This document shows positions 18,945 through 28,802 of a stretch of DNA of 60,429 bases, piece after piece. Below the pieces are notes generated by a model. The model ran no database searches and was not told where the DNA came from. It was given only the letters and a program-made list of their open reading frames with translations. Source of the stretch: an uncultured Bacteroidales bacterium (GTDB lineage Bacteria > Bacteroidota > Bacteroidia > Bacteroidales > P3); assembly GCA_944320465.1 (NCBI GenBank), contig CALUHO010000015.1, positions 1-60,429 on the forward strand, read 5' to 3'. The position numbers and the translations under genes were made by a program. The number at the start of each line of letters is the position of its first letter. Within the stretch, counting starts at the first letter, position 1.

Positions 18945-20927
18945 ATGAAAGAAGCCATACGCAATATACTGCCTTTGTACCGGATTTCACGATGGAAAAT
19001 CATCCTGTTAGGGTGTTTGCTTCTTGGATGGATTGCCCTGAACATAGATGCCTTCCAAAACACCGCCATGCGCTTGTTCTTTACCTACGACATTCAGTAT
19101 TGGCAAAGTTTTTCCCTCTTAGGAGAGATACCTTCTTTCTTCAACAACTTTTTCGCGCAGTTCCAAGGTTCAGTACTGGGCATCTTCATTACACAGTCCA
19201 TATTGGCAATCATCTATTTAGCCTGCGCTTACCGAGTAGGAGGGCGGTATTCCATATTCATGTTGCCATTATGGTTCATTTTAATGCCTTCCACGCAAAA
19301 CGCCGAACAAGAATTCGCCTTCGGCATATTAGCTTCGCTTTCATTTCTGGCAATCCTCTTCCATTGGATTTCCTGCCGCGAATCGCACAAGCAAAGCAGC
19401 CGTTTCTATTATGAAACGTTCTACCTGAAGTACTGGATATATTATGTGCTGGCAGGCTGCGCATTGTTTTTCTTCTTTGGGACCCCGGCATTGCTGTTCT
19501 TAGGTGCCATTGTATTGTACCGCCTCATCATCCTGCTCGCCTCCATTGGCAGCCAAGGATCTGAAAACATGGAAAGTGCAACCTTGGCTTTCGGGATTTA
19601 TTTCATCACAGCCGTCGGCATCACTTTTGCTTTTCCCCGTTTTCTCAACATTCCCGATTGCATGTTCCAATGGACATGGATTGAATGGACGGCCTTCGGC
19701 CTTTTTATTGCGGCCATTGTAGCCAGTCTCACGCAAAACACCCTCAAAAGAAACCTGCACAACCCATACCCGCTTTCATGGCTTTTCCTAGTGTGCGGTT
19801 CCATGGCAAGCATTGTGCTGGTTTGCACGCATCGTACACCATTGGTTGCCGCTTACATAGACATTTCCAACGCATGCCAGCAAGGACATTTCCAACGAGT
19901 CCTCAATATCGGAGAATCCTATTTCAAAAAACATCCGCAAGCCAATGCACAAGCCACTGATGCCGAACTTGGCATGAGATTCTCCATCGGTGCTTATACC
20001 CGCTTAGGTTTGCTCATGCAAGGAGAACTCAATGCCCGTTTTCTGGAGTTCAATCACATCAAAGAAATGCAAGGCATGTTCCCGTCCCTGCTTCCTTATA
20101 CGAACTCTTTTGATTATGCCTATGCAAGACTCTATTATGAAACAGAACTTTACGGGTCCGCCATCCCGCTAATGAATTACACATTGGACCATTATGAATA
20201 CGAACAGCGGATCTTCAAACTTTTGATTCCTATCGAAACCGCCACCTACCAACGGGCATTGCTCAACAAGCATCTGCCTCTGCTTAAAAAAAGCTTCGGT
20301 AATCGGAAATTTGCCAAACAATGGGAAAAAATCAATGCGGACGGCATAGCGGCTGGTATTGCGAACGGACCTCAGCCAATGGGCATGGGCATAAAGCTAA
20401 ACAATTCGCAAACAGCAATAAACCAATTAATCATCCAAAAAGTAGAGTACGCTCTCTTTGATTCGGAAATTTTGGCCAATACGTGGAGCAACGATCGGAG
20501 CACAACTATTGCCAGGAACATTAATCAAAAGCGCCCGCTCAATCTTCCTGCCTTAGACTATTACAGTCTTCTTTGCCTGTTAGAAGGCAAGATAGAGTTA
20601 ACTCCAATACTTGCGGAAGGCTACGCACGTTTGGACGCTGTAAGCCTGCCGCCCTACCTGCAAGAAGCAATCTTGATCAATTCCGGCTTATTGGCTTCGC
20701 CGGAAAAGGAAAGCGAATGGTCCGGCTACGATTACATGGGATTTCGTTTCGACCCGCAAATAATAGACAAATGCTTGGCAATAGCCCGCCAAATAGAATT
20801 TAATACCCCACCTTCACAAATGGAAGCGGAACAAAAGAATTCCTATACATACTACTATCTGACGCAAGTCAACCGCTCAGGATATATAGAAGGGAACAAT
20901 ACTGAACCCTACTGCCCTAATAATTAG
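18945..20927 (+). CDS. Multi-pass membrane protein with C-terminal TPR-like half (DUF6057-like)
   Basis: From the start chosen at 18945 (MKEAIRNILPLYR) the protein has 660 residues. An in-frame ATG at 18834 would add 37 polar residues before the first helix and is unlikely. The N-terminal half has about nine or ten hydrophobic spans (for example IILLGCLLLGWIALNI, SVLGIFITQSILAIIYLACA, YVLAGCALFFFFG). After the last span (about residue 340) the protein becomes soluble and helical, with repeated Tyr/Leu-rich units resembling TPRs (DISNACQQGHFQRVLNIGESYF and later). I associate this layout with the Bacteroidales DUF6057 membrane proteins, from memory and without a search. The function is unknown. 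A second protein of the same architecture is at 55562. Confidence 0.7.
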   Translation: MKEAIRNILPLYRISRWKIILLGCLLLGWIALNIDAFQNTAMRLFFTYDIQYWQSFSLLGEIPSFFNNFFAQFQGSVLGIFITQSILAIIYLACAYRVGGRYSIFMLPLWFILMPSTQNAEQEFAFGILASLSFLAILFHWISCRESHKQSSRFYYETFYLKYWIYYVLAGCALFFFFGTPALLFLGAIVLYRLIILLASIGSQGSENMESATLAFGIYFITAVGITFAFPRFLNIPDCMFQWTWIEWTAFGLFIAAIVASLTQNTLKRNLHNPYPLSWLFLVCGSMASIVLVCTHRTPLVAAYIDISNACQQGHFQRVLNIGESYFKKHPQANAQATDAELGMRFSIGAYTRLGLLMQGELNARFLEFNHIKEMQGMFPSLLPYTNSFDYAYARLYYETELYGSAIPLMNYTLDHYEYEQRIFKLLIPIETATYQRALLNKHLPLLKKSFGNRKFAKQWEKINADGIAAGIANGPQPMGMGIKLNNSQTAINQLIIQKVEYALFDSEILANTWSNDRSTTIARNINQKRPLNLPALDYYSLLCLLEGKIELTPILAEGYARLDAVSLPPYLQEAILINSGLLASPEKESEWSGYDYMGFRFDPQIIDKCLAIARQIEFNTPPSQMEAEQKNSYTYYYLTQVNRSGYIEGNNTEPYCPNN

Positions 20928-21231
20928 GATTCCGGTTGGAATCCCTCAACTTTAGACCTGGCAGAATCCGAAAGCAAACGCCTATAGGTTTGCTTACCAG
21001 ACATCTTTTCTTTCAAGGGAAAACGGCTTTCCATGAAGAGGGTTCGGCTTGCAAGCTAATTGCAAAGGAATAATTCCAAGCAGTAAATGCAACTTCAGGG
21101 TAGAAAAAAAGGTGGCTTTAGGCCTCACGAAAGGCAAAAAGCACTACTTTTGCAGCCCGCTACAGAAGCAGGCCATCCCCAACCATGCCGAAACTGGCAG
21201 GCATGCTTCTATTGCGCTATTGCTATGACCC
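20928..21231. other. Gap before folE, with a hairpin and a candidate promoter
   Basis: AGCAAAC (20973) pairs with GTTTGCT (near 20994), a small stem after the membrane-protein gene without a clear T-run. TACTTTTG at 21145-21152 fits the Bacteroidota -7 box and would give folE a leader of about 75 nt. Confidence 0.4.
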
Positions 21232-21837
21232 ATGAACAAAGGATATAAAAAAGAAGACCATTACCCCAGCGAAATCACTGAGGCATTGGCAGAGCGATAC
21301 AAGCAGATTCTGGAACTCTTGGGAGAAGACCCGCAACGGGAAGGCTTGCTGGCCACACCCGTCCGAGTAGCCAAAGCCATGCAGTTCTTAGCGCAGGGAT
21401 ACAGCCAAGACCCCGAAGAGATTCTCCGAAGTGCCATGTTCAAGGAAGATTACAAGCAGATGGTCATTGTCAAGGACATTGAAATATATTCCTTGTGCGA
21501 ACACCACATGCTACCCTTCTTCGGCAAGGCCCATGTAGCCTATATACCTAATGGCTACATCGTGGGATTGAGCAAGATTCCCCGCGTAGTGGATGTGTTC
21601 GCCCGCCGCTTGCAGGTACAGGAAAGGCTCACGACCCAAATCAAGGAATGCATACAGAATGTGCTTCACCCCTTAGGAGTAGCTGTAGTTATCGAAGCCC
21701 AGCACCTATGCATGTCGATGCGGGGGGTTCAAAAGCAGAATTCTGTGACTACCACTTCCGATTTTACCGGAGGATTCCTGAACAACCCCCAGACTCGGAC
21801 TGAATTTCTCCGGCTTATCGGCAGCGATTTGAAATAA
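21232..21837 (+). CDS. folE: GTP cyclohydrolase I
   Basis: FolE opens GTP to 7,8-dihydroneopterin triphosphate, the first step toward folate or other pterins. The 201-residue protein has the type I signature [20 protein letters not shown], with zinc ligands Cys89 and His92 and the third, Cys160, in [29 protein letters not shown] and the terminal TRTEFLRLI motif are intact, so it should be active. It heads a plus-strand series with the nucleotidyltransferase-like gene (139 bp later), radA and panC. Confidence 0.96.
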   Translation: MNKGYKKEDHYPSEITEALAERYKQILELLGEDPQREGLLATPVRVAKAMQFLAQGYSQDPEEILRSAMFKEDYKQMVIVKDIEIYSLCEHHMLPFFGKAHVAYIPNGYIVGLSKIPRVVDVFARRLQVQERLTTQIKECIQNVLHPLGVAVVIEAQHLCMSMRGVQKQNSVTTTSDFTGGFLNNPQTRTEFLRLIGSDLK

Positions 21838-21976
21838 GCTTCCGGTATCCTGAACAGCAGGCCTGTCGCAAAACCGAACAAAGTTCGAGCCATGCCGAGG
21901 CAGTGTATTTATTACAATCAGAACCCGAAACAGAATAAAGATTCCTGCCCGGCAAGGGCGTCAAAAACATACCGCC

Positions 21977-22435
21977 ATGGAAGAACATAAAGACCCTACC
22001 CGTTTGGAACACGTCCAGCAAAAGCTCAGAGAAGGCATCATCCTGGACCGTTGGATTGCCTACTGGCACTTCCGCAATTACAGGATTGGATTCACCTACG
22101 GCAGTTTCGACCCGCTTAACCCACGTTGCGTAGAGTTCCTCTACCAAGCCGTCGAATCGCTAAAGACCTTAGTTGTAGGCATTTATTCGGATGCCATGAT
22201 CCGCAAGCTGACCGGCAAGGAACCCGTCATGAAACAAGAAGACCGAGCCTTGATGCTGGCTGGCTTGGAATGCGTGGATGCCGTGGTCATCCTGGATGAA
22301 GAAGACCCCAAAGCCCTTATCGAACGGGTTCAGCCCTGCCAGATTGCGGTCAAGGACGATGCCCAAGCCGCTGCGGTGGACTCCTTCAAGGCGGAAGGCG
22401 TGGAAATCTGGAGACCGGAAACGCAAGCCGAATAG
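21977..22435 (+). CDS. Cytidylyltransferase-like protein with lost HxGH motif (HldE/RfaE2-like)
   Basis: The 152-residue protein resembles the nucleotidyltransferase domain of heptose-1-phosphate adenylyltransferase (HldE C-terminal half): GFTYGSFDPL, then LVVGIYSDAMIRKLTGKEP, then DRALMLAGLECVDAVVILDEEDPKALIERVQP. The family signature FDxLHxGH, whose histidines bind and activate the nucleotide, reads FDPLNPRC here (residues 44-51). Both histidines are absent, and the later V-K-G-G-D/DY element is changed to AVKDD. About 35 extra N-terminal residues precede the core. I infer that adenylyl transfer is lost and the fold now serves another role, or the gene is decaying. The reading frame is otherwise intact, and it lies between folE and radA on the same strand. 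Confidence 0.75.
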   Translation: MEEHKDPTRLEHVQQKLREGIILDRWIAYWHFRNYRIGFTYGSFDPLNPRCVEFLYQAVESLKTLVVGIYSDAMIRKLTGKEPVMKQEDRALMLAGLECVDAVVILDEEDPKALIERVQPCQIAVKDDAQAAAVDSFKAEGVEIWRPETQAE

Positions 22436-22542
22436 GAACACAAGCCGAATAAATCCAAAATCATTGACACTGACTGCGGACTTTGCACTGCCGAACGGTT
22501 CTGGGCAGCCCGAAATCATCCATTGTCAAAAGGTTTTTCAAA

Positions 22543-23931
22543 ATGGCAAAATCCAAAAGCCGCACGGTCTTTTTCTGTTCCCATTGCGGGGCGCAGTCTC
22601 CCAAATGGGTAGGCCGTTGCCCTGTCTGCGGGGAATGGAATACCTATACCGAAGAAGTGGTGGAACGCGAACCCAAACAGAGCCTGTGGAAACAGGATTC
22701 TGTAATTCCTGCTTCTGAAAGGATCAAGAGCAAAGCCATTTTAGTCAAAGAGATACAGAACCGTCCCATATCCCGCTTGGACATGGGCGATGCCGAACTG
22801 GACCGGGTATTAGGCGGAGGCCTTGTACCGGGTTCTTTCGTTTTGGTAGGCGGCGAACCGGGAATCGGCAAATCCACTTTGATGCTGCAAGTGGCCCTGC
22901 AAATGCCCGGAGAACATAAGATTCTCTACGTAAGCGGGGAAGAAAGCGCCGAGCAACTCAAGATGCGGGCCGACCGTCTGGGCCTGACCCAAAGTCCTTG
23001 CTACATCCTGACCGAGACCTGCTTGGACGACATATTCGCCCAAGCCGCCCGGTTGCAACCGGAAATCTTGGTGGCTGACTCCATCCAGACCTTGCAAGCC
23101 AGCACGATCGATGCCTCGGCAGGCAGCATCTCCCAAATCAAGGAATGCGCAGCCCAGCTGCAACGCTACGCCAAAGAGACCGGCACCAGCGTCTTTGTCA
23201 TTGGCCATATCACCAAGGACGGCAATCTGGCCGGACCGAAAATATTGGAACATATCGTAGATACCGTGCTGCACTTTGAGGGCGACCGCCATTATGGTTA
23301 CCGGATGCTGCGCTCGGTCAAGAACCGTTTCGGCAGCACCAACGAAATCGGCATTTACGAGATGCAGAGCCAAGGGTTGCGCCAAGTAAGCAATCCTTCC
23401 GAAATACTCCTTTCCCAACGGGAAGAGCAATTGAGCGGCACGGCAATCGCCGCCACCTTGGAAGGCCTGCGGCCGATGATGGTGGAAGTGCAGGCGTTGG
23501 TCAGCCCGACAGCCTATTCGGTACCCCAGCGGTCGGCTACCGGTTTCGACCTCCGTCGGCTCAACATGCTTTTGGCCGTGCTGGAAAAACGCTGCGGGGC
23601 AAGACTGAGCAACAAAGATGTCTTCCTCAATATTGCCGGAGGACTGCGGGTGGACGACCCGGCTCTTGACTTGGCGGTCGTAGCAGCCGTTTTAAGCTCA
23701 GGACAGGATTTGCCGCTCGACCCCAAGACCGGTTTCGCCGCCGAAGTGGGGCTGACCGGGGAAATCCGCCCGGTAAGCCGTCTCGACCAACGTTTGGCCG
23801 AAGCCGCCAAATTAGGCTTCGAACGGGTCTTCATCTCCCGTTACGGCATCAAGGAAGTGCAAGAGAAATATCAGAACATGATTGTTCCCGTGGCCACTCT
23901 GTTCGATTTATTCCAAAAAATAAAAAAATAA
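22543..23931 (+). CDS. radA: DNA repair protein RadA (Sms)
   Basis: RadA is a hexameric RecA-like helicase that extends recombination intermediates. The start at 22543 (MAKSKSRTVFFC) gives 462 residues; the upstream ATG at 22483 adds 20 residues not seen in the family. A four-cysteine zinc finger is present (Cys12, Cys15, Cys26, Cys29). The Walker A GGEPGIGKST is at 103-112, the RadA-specific KNRFGSTNEIG follows, and the Lon-protease-like C-terminal domain is present (about 320-460). All diagnostic parts are intact. The gene lies 14 bp before panC, which suggests co-transcription. Confidence 0.96.
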   Translation: MAKSKSRTVFFCSHCGAQSPKWVGRCPVCGEWNTYTEEVVEREPKQSLWKQDSVIPASERIKSKAILVKEIQNRPISRLDMGDAELDRVLGGGLVPGSFVLVGGEPGIGKSTLMLQVALQMPGEHKILYVSGEESAEQLKMRADRLGLTQSPCYILTETCLDDIFAQAARLQPEILVADSIQTLQASTIDASAGSISQIKECAAQLQRYAKETGTSVFVIGHITKDGNLAGPKILEHIVDTVLHFEGDRHYGYRMLRSVKNRFGSTNEIGIYEMQSQGLRQVSNPSEILLSQREEQLSGTAIAATLEGLRPMMVEVQALVSPTAYSVPQRSATGFDLRRLNMLLAVLEKRCGARLSNKDVFLNIAGGLRVDDPALDLAVVAAVLSSGQDLPLDPKTGFAAEVGLTGEIRPVSRLDQRLAEAAKLGFERVFISRYGIKEVQEKYQNMIVPVATLFDLFQKIKK

Positions 23932-23945
23932 AAATACCTGTAGTC

Positions 23946-24794
23946 ATGTTAATCTGTACTACAAAAAAAGAACTTCGCGAGGCCATTGCCGCGCAGAAAT
24001 CCGGTGGCAAAAGCGTAGGCTTTGTGCCGACCATGGGGGCCTTGCACCAAGGACATGCCTCTCTTTTCAAACGGGCGCGAGCCGAAAACGACCTTTTCGT
24101 GGCCAGCGTTTTCGTCAACCCGATCCAGTTCAACAATCCGGACGACCTCAAGAATTACCCTCGGGATTTTGAGGCCGACCGCCGTCTGCTCGAAGCCGAG
24201 GGCTGCGACATTGCATTCCATCCTTCGGTGGAAGAAATGTACCCTGAGGGCGGAAAGGTGGAAAGATACAATTTCGGCAGCTTGGAAACCGTGATGGAAG
24301 GGGCGCAGCGTCCCGGTCATTTTGCCGGTGTGGGCGTTGTGGTAGGCTTGCTGTTCCGCTTGGTCGAACCCACCCGGGCTTATTTCGGAGAAAAGGATTT
24401 CCAGCAGGTAGCCGTCATCAAGGAATTGGTTCGCCAGATGGGCATCCCCACCCAGATTGTCCCCTGCCCTATCAAACGGGGCGAGGACGGCTTGGCGCTC
24501 AGCAGCCGCAATGCCTTGCTCACGCCTGAGAACCGGGCCAAAGCGCCTTTCATTTACGAGACATTGAAAGCCAGCCTGGAATTGGCATCGCGTCCTTGCC
24601 GGGAAGTGAAGGACTTTGTGGAAAGCCGGATTGCCTCCTGCCCGCTGATGAAACTGGAATACTTCGAGATTGCCGACCCGGACAGCTTGCAGTCGGTTCC
24701 GGACGACAAGCCGGCAGTCGGAAACCAAGGCTTCATCGTGGTATGGATGGGAAGCGTTCGCTTAATCGACAACATCCATTACGGCGCGTTATAA
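23946..24794 (+). CDS. panC: Pantothenate synthetase
   Basis: PanC joins pantoate and beta-alanine with ATP to make pantothenate for coenzyme A. The 282-residue protein has the nucleotide-binding GFVPTMGALHQGH with His34 and His37, FVNPIQFN, and GEDGLALSSRNALLTPENR, the KMSKS-like region. Length and motifs are normal. It follows radA by 14 bp in a plus-strand run. panD, often beside it in Bacteroidales, is not in the window; repeat R1 copy C begins about 150 bp downstream. Confidence 0.96.
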   Translation: MLICTTKKELREAIAAQKSGGKSVGFVPTMGALHQGHASLFKRARAENDLFVASVFVNPIQFNNPDDLKNYPRDFEADRRLLEAEGCDIAFHPSVEEMYPEGGKVERYNFGSLETVMEGAQRPGHFAGVGVVVGLLFRLVEPTRAYFGEKDFQQVAVIKELVRQMGIPTQIVPCPIKRGEDGLALSSRNALLTPENRAKAPFIYETLKASLELASRPCREVKDFVESRIASCPLMKLEYFEIADPDSLQSVPDDKPAVGNQGFIVVWMGSVRLIDNIHYGAL

Positions 24795-24946
24795 TGGATA
24801 ATCCGCAGCTTTGCAAGTCTTCGCGCCGCGCAGCGACCCGATGTTTCGCATTTCACCCCTCCTGACGAAGTTCCGATTCGCGCCCTACGACAAGAAACCG
24901 GTCATGCCTCTTGAATAGGGCGAACAATAATTTCAAAACCATTAAA

Positions 24947-25119
24947 CCCCAATCGGTCCTTAGACAGGCCGAGTCCGTTTCCGATAGGGGAGATGAGGCT
25001 TTCAGGCATCTTGCCCGCATCTGTCCGCATCCTGTTCCTCGCTACGCCTTCGGCTAGGCGGGAAGCATCCTGCTTGACACAAGCGGACCATCTCCCCGAA
25101 GTCTAATGACCGATTCGGG
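24947..25119 (-). mobile_element. R1 foldback element, copy C (173 bp, diverged)
   Basis: The ends are CCCCAATCGGTCCTTAGAC and GTCTAATGACCGATTCGGG, each with one or two changes from the R1 terminal repeat. About 20 bp of the inner arms are missing. The flanks TTAAA and TCAAA match at four of five positions, consistent with an aged 5-bp duplication. It ends 16 bp before the vsr start. The gap 24795-24946 before it holds nothing recognisable. Confidence 0.75.
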
Positions 25120-25135
25120 TCAAACAATCCCTTTA

Positions 25136-25747
25136 ATGGATATCTGGGACAAAGAGAAGCGGTCGGCCGTGATGGCCAAGATCCGAGGCAAGGACACCAA
25201 GCCCGAATGGATTGTGCGCCGATATCTCTTCGCCCACGGGTATCGCTACCGGAAAAACGTCAAAAGCCTGCCCGGAACTCCGGACATCGTGCTGCGCAAA
25301 TACGGCCTTGTGATATTCGTGCATGGATGCTTCTGGCACGGGCATGGAGACAGCCATATCCCGCACAGCCGCATTGAATACTGGACAAACAAAATCGAGG
25401 CCAACAAGAAACGGGATCAACGGGACAAGGCCGAACTGCTCCGCATGGGATGGAACGTGCTCACGATATGGGAGTGCCAGCTCAAACCCGCCGTCAGAGA
25501 GCAGACCTTGAAAGAGATGGAATATCTCATCAATCAGTCCTATTTGAATCTTCTCCGCAAAAAAGCCGAACGAAAAGCCCGGCGAGTCAATAACATCCAA
25601 GCTGCCGATAGCCGCCAATGCATCGAAGAAAAGTCCGGCAATAACAAAAACGACACACCAGACGGCCAACAGGGCTATCCAACGTCCCCTACCCTCGGCA
25701 CATTAGCCGCCGAATCCCTTTCTCAAGAACCGGGAAACAAGGACTGA
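25136..25747 (+). CDS. vsr: Very-short-patch repair endonuclease (Vsr), orphan
   Basis: Vsr nicks DNA 5' of the T in T:G mismatches that arise from deaminated 5-methylcytosine. The 203-residue protein has SAVMAKIRGKDTKPEWIVRRYL, the catalytic Asp50 in GTPDIVLRKY, FVHGCFWHGH (62-70), HSRIEYWTNKI and the GWNVLTIWEC segment. The start at 25136 was chosen because the upstream ATG (25106) lies inside the R1 terminal repeat. The usual cysteine a few residues after FWHxH, a structural zinc ligand, is not present; the segment reads GDSHIPH instead. The last 60 residues are a polar tail beyond the normal domain. No cytosine methyltransferase gene is next to it, which is unusual for vsr. Confidence 0.88.
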   Translation: MDIWDKEKRSAVMAKIRGKDTKPEWIVRRYLFAHGYRYRKNVKSLPGTPDIVLRKYGLVIFVHGCFWHGHGDSHIPHSRIEYWTNKIEANKKRDQRDKAELLRMGWNVLTIWECQLKPAVREQTLKEMEYLINQSYLNLLRKKAERKARRVNNIQAADSRQCIEEKSGNNKNDTPDGQQGYPTSPTLGTLAAESLSQEPGNKD

Positions 25748-26111
25748 TTCTGCACCTATGCTGCATTCTGGAATACAAGATATATTATTTTGCAAATTAT
25801 TAATATTATGCATTTTATAACTGTTTTACAAGTATGAGGCCACTATTTAGAAACTGAAAACAGTCCCGGCAAACCGACAAACAGGAATAGGGCAAAACAT
25901 ACAAAAGCATCTCCCGATGCAGCGGCGCCCTCCTTGCCATCCCGCTCTACCCGAAAACTCATAAGATGCCACATTCTTTTCAAAATAATTACCTTTGCTG
26001 TTTGGAACCGATGCCAAGCGAACGCTCATCTAAACAGAATTGCATTCCCTCATTCTGAACGCCTTGTGCGTCCAAGCACGCTTCGGCATCGCCCCGCCAA
26101 AACCAATAAAA
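25748..26111. other. Gap upstream of parE with a candidate promoter
   Basis: An AT-rich stretch runs from about 25780 to 25835. TACCTTTG at 25990-25997 fits the Bacteroidota -7 box and would give parE a leader of about 108 nt. No gene or repeat was recognised. Confidence 0.4.
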
Positions 26112-28013
26112 ATGCTCCAAGAAGAAAGCCAGAACGGCCTCGACTTCAACGTGGCCGATTACGATGAAGAGACCATACGTACCCTCAAATGGAACGAGCA
26201 TATCCGCCTGCGCCCCGGAATGTATATCGGGAAATTAGGCGATGGTTCCAGTCAGGACGATGGTATCTATGTGCTGCTCAAGGAAGTAATCGACAACTCG
26301 ATCGACGAGTTCGTGATGGGAAATGGAAAGACCATCGAAGTCACGCTCAAGGATAACGTGGCCACCGTCCGCGACTACGGCCGAGGCATCCCCTTGGGAA
26401 AGGTAGTGGAATGCGTTTCGGAGATGAATACCGGTGCCAAATACGACTCCAAGACTTTCAAGAAATCGGTAGGGCTGAACGGGGTCGGCACCAAGGCGGT
26501 CAACGCTCTTTCCAGCCATTTCGTGGTGGAATCCATGCGGGACGGAAAGAAAAAGAGAGCCGAATTCGAGCAGGGGGTATTGGTCAAGGAAGAACTGACC
26601 GACTGCTCCGAACGCAACGGCACAAGAGTCAGCTTCAGCCCCGACCCGGAAATGTTCGGCAACTACCACTTCATCGAGGAATACATCGAAGCCATGCTGT
26701 GGAACTACGCCTATCTGAACCACGGCCTGACCATCAGCTACAACAAGAACAAGATAAAAAGCGAGAACGGGCTGAAAGACCTGCTGGAAAACAACATGGA
26801 CGGCAGCCCGCTTTATCCTATCGTGCATATCGTGGATGAAGACCTGGAATATGCCTTCACCCACGTGGACAAGCAATACGGCGAAGAATACTACAGTTTT
26901 GTCAACGGCCAGCACACCACTCAGGGAGGAACTCACCAGAGCGCGTTCCGCGAAGCCTTTGCCAAGACGGTCAAGGAGTTCTACAAGAAAGACTACGACA
27001 CCTCCGATATCCGCACCGGCCTTATCGCCGCTGTCAGCATCAAGGTCATAGAACCCGTGTTCGAAAGCCAGACCAAGACCAAGTTAGGTTCGGTCTATAT
27101 GGACAACAGCGAGGAAGCCCGCAAGAAGAACAACGGGGACGACCGGGAAACGGTACGCAACTACATTCACAACTCGGTCAAAAAGAACATTGACAATTTC
27201 CTGCATATCAATGGAGATGTAGCCGAAGCCATGCAGCGCAAGATCATCGAAAGCGAGAAAGAACGCAAAAGCATGGCCGATATCAAGAAGCTCAGCCGGG
27301 AGAGCGCCAAGAAAGTGAACCTGCACAACCGCAAGCTCCGCGATTGCCGAATCCACTACAACTCCAACCACGACAAACGGCTCGAAAGCACCCTTTTCAT
27401 CACCGAGGGGGATTCGGCATCGGGCAGCATTACCAAGAGCCGCGATGCCAATACCCAAGCCGTTTTCAGCCTGCGGGGGAAACCCTACAACTGCTACGGC
27501 AAGAGCAAGAGCTTCATGTACGAGAACGAAGAATTCAACCTCTTGCAAGCCGCGCTCAACGCCACCGAGGACATCGAGAACCTGCGGTACAACAACATCG
27601 TGCTTGCCACCGATGCCGATGTGGACGGGATGCATATCCGGGCGCTCCTGCTCACCTTCTTCCTCTGCTATTTCCCAGACATCATCAAGGGCGGCCATCT
27701 CTACATCCTCCAGACCCCGCTTTTCCGAGTCCGCAACAAGCAGAAAACCTTTTACTGCTATACCGAGGAAGAACGCCTCAGTGCCATCAAACAGCTGGGC
27801 GGCAAACCGGAAATTACCCGCTTCAAAGGGCTTGGGGAAATCTCTCCGGACGAGTTCAAGGTCTTCATCGGCCCGCAGATGCGGCTCGACCCTATCCTGA
27901 TGCGCAAGGACCAAGGCATTGCCGAAGCTTTGGAATTCTATATGGGCAACAACACGCCCGAACGCCGGGACTTTTTCTTGGAAAACCTGCGCGTGGACAT
28001 CGATATAGACTAA
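26112..28013 (+). CDS. parE: DNA topoisomerase IV subunit B
   Basis: ParE is the ATPase subunit of the type II topoisomerase that decatenates daughter chromosomes. The start at 26112 gives 633 residues; an earlier ATG at 26040 adds an unrelated stretch. The GHKL ATPase motifs are present ([31 protein letters not shown]), followed by the transducer domain. The TOPRIM signatures [10 protein letters not shown] and [12 protein letters not shown] and the C-terminal [10 protein letters not shown] complete it. The length and the motif spelling favour ParE over GyrB of the same order. The partner parC is not in the window; downstream are repeats and an IS remnant. Confidence 0.93.
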   Translation: MLQEESQNGLDFNVADYDEETIRTLKWNEHIRLRPGMYIGKLGDGSSQDDGIYVLLKEVIDNSIDEFVMGNGKTIEVTLKDNVATVRDYGRGIPLGKVVECVSEMNTGAKYDSKTFKKSVGLNGVGTKAVNALSSHFVVESMRDGKKKRAEFEQGVLVKEELTDCSERNGTRVSFSPDPEMFGNYHFIEEYIEAMLWNYAYLNHGLTISYNKNKIKSENGLKDLLENNMDGSPLYPIVHIVDEDLEYAFTHVDKQYGEEYYSFVNGQHTTQGGTHQSAFREAFAKTVKEFYKKDYDTSDIRTGLIAAVSIKVIEPVFESQTKTKLGSVYMDNSEEARKKNNGDDRETVRNYIHNSVKKNIDNFLHINGDVAEAMQRKIIESEKERKSMADIKKLSRESAKKVNLHNRKLRDCRIHYNSNHDKRLESTLFITEGDSASGSITKSRDANTQAVFSLRGKPYNCYGKSKSFMYENEEFNLLQAALNATEDIENLRYNNIVLATDADVDGMHIRALLLTFFLCYFPDIIKGGHLYILQTPLFRVRNKQKTFYCYTEEERLSAIKQLGGKPEITRFKGLGEISPDEFKVFIGPQMRLDPILMRKDQGIAEALEFYMGNNTPERRDFFLENLRVDIDID

Positions 28014-28112
28014 CTTGGGAATAAACCGCAAAACGAACGCAAAGCCGAACTGATTTCGAGCATTGCCGGGGCACAATACTTATTCCATGTGAGGCTTAAA
28101 AACAAGATTTAA

Positions 28113-28129
28113 CCCAAATCGGTCATTAG
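28113..28129 (-). mobile_element. R1-type terminal inverted repeat at the end of the IS1380-like remnant
   Basis: CCCAAATCGGTCATTAG is identical to the first 17 bases of the R1 terminal repeat and is preceded by GATTTAA, as at copy A. It is followed by a hairpin and, 34 bp on, by the stop codon of the transposase remnant. It can be read as the outer end of the IS or as half of an R1 copy that was split. Confidence 0.7.
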
Positions 28130-28162
28130 GATTTCTCAGTGTTGTACGGCAGTGAGAAATCC
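28129..28162 (-). terminator. Perfect 10-bp hairpin between terminal repeat and transposase remnant
   Basis: GGATTTCTCA pairs with TGAGAAATCC around a 14-nt loop. On the minus strand it directly follows the transposase stop. It may block transcription across the IS end. Confidence 0.55.
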
Positions 28163-28163
28163 T

Positions 28164-28790
28164 TTAATCCCAAATGGAAAGGAATGACTTCCTTGTATTT
28201 AACGACCGTGCCAGATAAAGGATATGTTTGTCTTTTGTCTTGCCCAAATAGGCCGGTGTTGAGATCAACTCATAACGGATGGTCTTGAGGAACTGCTTTC
28301 TGTTGGAATTGATAAGGGCCATGCGGAACAGCGACATGAAGTTATAGGCCATGACTATAAAGTTCCCGCAAGCCTCGGTCGCCCAGAAATTATTGGTGAC
28401 AAAGTCATCTATGGAGAAGTCGTATTTCAGTTCTTTGATCCTGTTCTCGGAATCCGCCCTTCCACGATACGAATCGTACACTATCTTGGCCGGCAGTTCA
28501 AGGTCGGTGACGAAGCAACTGTAGCGGTATTTGCCGAAGTCATTCTCATTTTCGAAAAGCACTAACTGTCTGATTGGCTTGCCAGCCGCATTCGGTCTTT
28601 TCTCTATTTCCTGCCTGACCATCACTATGCGTCTTGGCTTCTCCCAACCGTTCGCCTGATAGGTCGTCTCGGATATTTCCAGTCCGTCGGTTATCTCTAT
28701 CCATGTGCGTTCATGGGTGAGGCTGTATTTAATGCGGTTGTTGAACCGGCAGGCCACGATATAGTGTAACTGGGTGACACGGTGACGAAG
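28164..28790 (-). pseudogene. IS1380-family transposase, C-terminal remnant
   Basis: About 205 residues of a DDE transposase remain. Recognisable parts are YIVACRFNNRIKYSL, RIVMVRQEIEKRP, YRYSCFVTDLELPA, then YRGRADSENRIKELKYDF, which carries the catalytic glutamate region of IS1380-type enzymes, and NFIVMAYNFMSLFR. The N-terminal half, with both catalytic aspartates, is missing. The frame becomes meaningless near 28790, where R1-like sequence starts, so the element cannot transpose by itself. The family call rests on the YRxRxxxENRIKELK pattern and the C-terminal helix. IS1380-type elements are known to make 4-5 bp target duplications, which agrees with the 5 bp seen for R1. Confidence 0.75.
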
Positions 28791-28802
28791 TCAGGCGATC
28801 GA

